A stretch of 6,816 nt of DNA from an uncultured Ruminococcus sp. (GTDB lineage: Bacteria; Bacillota; Clostridia; Oscillospirales; Acutalibacteraceae): assembly GCA_902762335.1 (NCBI GenBank), contig CACWNZ010000073.1, positions 4,147 through 10,962 of the forward strand, written 5' to 3'. A model generated the notes under the pieces. That model was given only the letters and a program-made list of their open reading frames with translations, made no database searches and had not been told where the DNA came from. Within the stretch, counting starts at the first letter, position 1. Each line of letters starts with the position of its first letter. A program made the position numbers and the translations under genes. Shown here piece after piece: positions 5,259-6,816 of the stretch.

Positions 5259-6761
5259 ATGATAACAGGCGAGCTTAAAAACAAGATCGACAGTCTTTGG
5301 GAGATATTCTGGACGGGCGGACTGACAAATCCCCTTGATGTTATAGAACAGATCACGTATCTGATGTTTATACATGATCTGGACGACAGCGAAAACCGCA
5401 GGACTAAGGAATGCGCTATGCTGGGGCTGCCTTATAAGAGCATTTTTGACGGCGAGATAGCTGTCGGCGAACGCAGGATAGATGGCAGGCAGCTCAAATG
5501 GTCGGTGTTCCGTGATTTTCCGGCGGCGCAGATGTATTCCGTTATGCAGGAGTATGTTTTCCCGTTTATCAAGAATCTGCACGGGGACAAGAACAGCGCC
5601 TATTCAAAATACATGGACGACGCTATCTTCAAACTGCCGACTGCGCTGATGCTTTCAAAGGTAGTCGATTCACTAAATGAGATATATCAGCTTATGAGCA
5701 ATGCGCAATCCTCTGATGTGCGCGGGGACGTGTATGAATATCTGCTTGCAAAGATCGCGAGCGCAGGTGTCAACGGTCAGTTCCGCACGCCGAGACATAT
5801 TATCAGAATGATGGTCGAGCTTATGGAGCCGCAGGCTGACGAGGTCATTGCAGACCCTGCCTGCGGAACATCGGGCTTCCTTGTCGGCGCTGCGGAATAT
5901 CTGAAGGAAAAGCGCAAGGAAGAAATATTCTTTAACAGGCAGAAAAAAGACCACTACAACAACGAAATGTTCCACGGCTATGATATGGACAGGACAATGC
6001 TGCGTATCGGCGCAATGAATATGATGACTCACGGCATTGATAATCCGTCTATCGAATACCGTGACAGCCTTTCCGAGCAGAATCCCGACAAGGATATGTA
6101 TTCCCTTATCCTTGCCAATCCGCCGTTCAAAGGCAGTCTTGACGGCGATATTGTATCTCCCGATCTGCTCAAGGTCTGCAAAACAAAGAAAACCGAGCTT
6201 CTGTTTCTTGCGCTGTTTCTGCGTATGCTGCGTGTGGGCGGTCGCTGTGCCTGCATTGTTCCGGACGGTGTTCTGTTCGGCTCGTCCACGGCGCACAAGG
6301 CTATCCGCAAAACGCTGATAGAGGACAACCGCCTTGAAGCCGTCATTTCCATGCCCAGCGGGGTATTCAAGCCCTATGCAGGTGTTTCAACAGGTATCCT
6401 GATCTTCACCAAAACAGGACACGGCGGTACGGATAATGTATGGTTTTACGATATGAAAGCGGACGGTCTTTCACTTGACGACAAGCGCTCACCTGTTCAG
6501 GAAAACGACATTCCCGATATTATCGCCCGTTTCCATAACCTTGAAGCCGAGCAGGACAGACAGCGCACCGAAAAATCCTTCTTTGTGCCGAAGGATGAGA
6601 TCGTCGGCAACGGCTACGACCTGTCAATCAACAAATACAAGAAAACGGAGTATGTGCCTGTGGAATATCCTCCGACAAGTGAGATCATGGCAGACATTGA
6701 CGGGCTTTACAAGGAGCTTGGCGAGGCGCTGAACGAGTTGGGAGGGTTGTTGGGTGAGTAA
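5259..6761 (+). CDS. hsdM: Type I restriction-modification DNA methyltransferase subunit HsdM
   Basis: The modification subunit of a type I system: with HsdS it transfers a methyl group from S-adenosylmethionine to adenine N6 at a bipartite target, and with HsdR it forms the restriction complex. Its 500 residues match the family length. Residues about 5-145 form the helical HsdM N-terminal domain (LWEIFWTGGLTNPLDVIEQI, YLMFIHDLD). The catalytic domain follows, with GQFRTPRHII (173-182), SAM-binding motif I DPACGTSGF (199-207), catalytic motif IV NPPF (287-290), and VPDGVLFGSS (334-343) with ISMPSGVFKPYAGVSTGILIF-like family signatures after it. All key motifs are intact, so it should be active. 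GAGGAG (5247-5252) lies 6 bases before the ATG. It overlaps hsdS by 8 bases and is thus translationally linked to it. Confidence 0.97.
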   Translation: MITGELKNKIDSLWEIFWTGGLTNPLDVIEQITYLMFIHDLDDSENRRTKECAMLGLPYKSIFDGEIAVGERRIDGRQLKWSVFRDFPAAQMYSVMQEYVFPFIKNLHGDKNSAYSKYMDDAIFKLPTALMLSKVVDSLNEIYQLMSNAQSSDVRGDVYEYLLAKIASAGVNGQFRTPRHIIRMMVELMEPQADEVIADPACGTSGFLVGAAEYLKEKRKEEIFFNRQKKDHYNNEMFHGYDMDRTMLRIGAMNMMTHGIDNPSIEYRDSLSEQNPDKDMYSLILANPPFKGSLDGDIVSPDLLKVCKTKKTELLFLALFLRMLRVGGRCACIVPDGVLFGSSTAHKAIRKTLIEDNRLEAVISMPSGVFKPYAGVSTGILIFTKTGHGGTDNVWFYDMKADGLSLDDKRSPVQENDIPDIIARFHNLEAEQDRQRTEKSFFVPKDEIVGNGYDLSINKYKKTEYVPVEYPPTSEIMADIDGLYKELGEALNELGGLLGE

Positions 6762-6816
6762 CACTAATTCTTTAGGGGATGTTTTTACTTTAATTCGAAA
6801 TGGTGCGAACATAAAA
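6754..6816 (+). CDS. hsdS: Type I restriction-modification specificity subunit HsdS (N-terminal fragment, cut by window edge)
   Basis: Only the first 21 codons are present, beginning with GTG at 6754-6756 and open to the right edge. The peptide has LGDVFTLIRNGANIK, the usual start of the first target recognition domain of HsdS, which reads one half of the methylation and restriction site. The GTG is the first possible start after an in-frame stop at 6730-6732. GGAGG (6741-6745) lies 8 bases before it, inside the end of hsdM. The two genes overlap by 8 bases. Identification rests on this short peptide and on position after hsdM. Base composition turns AT-rich at once, as is frequent in exchangeable hsdS recognition domains. 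Confidence 0.88.
   Translation, partial: MSNTNSLGDVFTLIRNGANIK

Noticed and set aside
5673..6370. Minus-strand and alternative plus-strand frames inside hsdM
   Set aside because: hsdM has intact motifs across the whole span, and the other frames are cysteine/histidine- or arginine-rich shadows without start signals.

Overview
The window looks like chromosomal DNA of an anaerobic, low-to-mid-GC Firmicute, most likely a Ruminococcus-type member of the Clostridia. This rests on strong GGAGG ribosome binding sites, consensus sigma-A promoters, an FMN riboswitch ahead of ribD, a familiar Clostridia-type XRE regulator and a zinc-ribbon membrane protein with Ser/Glu/Pro linkers. The genus is an inference from gene style only.

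Left part (1-1133, minus strand): the 5' 302 codons of ribD, the riboflavin deaminase/reductase, run off the left edge. Upstream of it lies a complete regulatory leader: a near-consensus promoter (1105-1133), an FMN aptamer (984-1092) and an intrinsic terminator (927-958). A strand of the aptamer P1 stem can instead pair with the terminator's 5' arm, so the ON/OFF switch can be read from the sequence.

Centre (1149-4968, minus strand): three co-directional genes. A consensus promoter (4940-4968) drives an XRE-family regulator (4441-4899), then a small lipoprotein (3919-4404). After an internal hairpin/terminator comes a large modular membrane protein (1149-3842). The large protein has a cytoplasmic zinc ribbon, six 13-residue tandem repeats, a Pro/Tyr-rich stretch, one transmembrane segment, four tandem extracytoplasmic domains and a C-terminal lipocalin-like domain. 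The lipoprotein carries a single divergent copy of the same domain that is repeated four times in the large protein. This looks like an uncharacterised envelope module and is the most interesting part of the window.

Right part (5259-6816, plus strand): after an AT-rich divergent intergenic region, a type I restriction-modification operon begins. It has a complete hsdM (N6-adenine methyltransferase) and, overlapping it by 8 bases, the first 21 codons of hsdS, which runs off the right edge. hsdR is not in the window.
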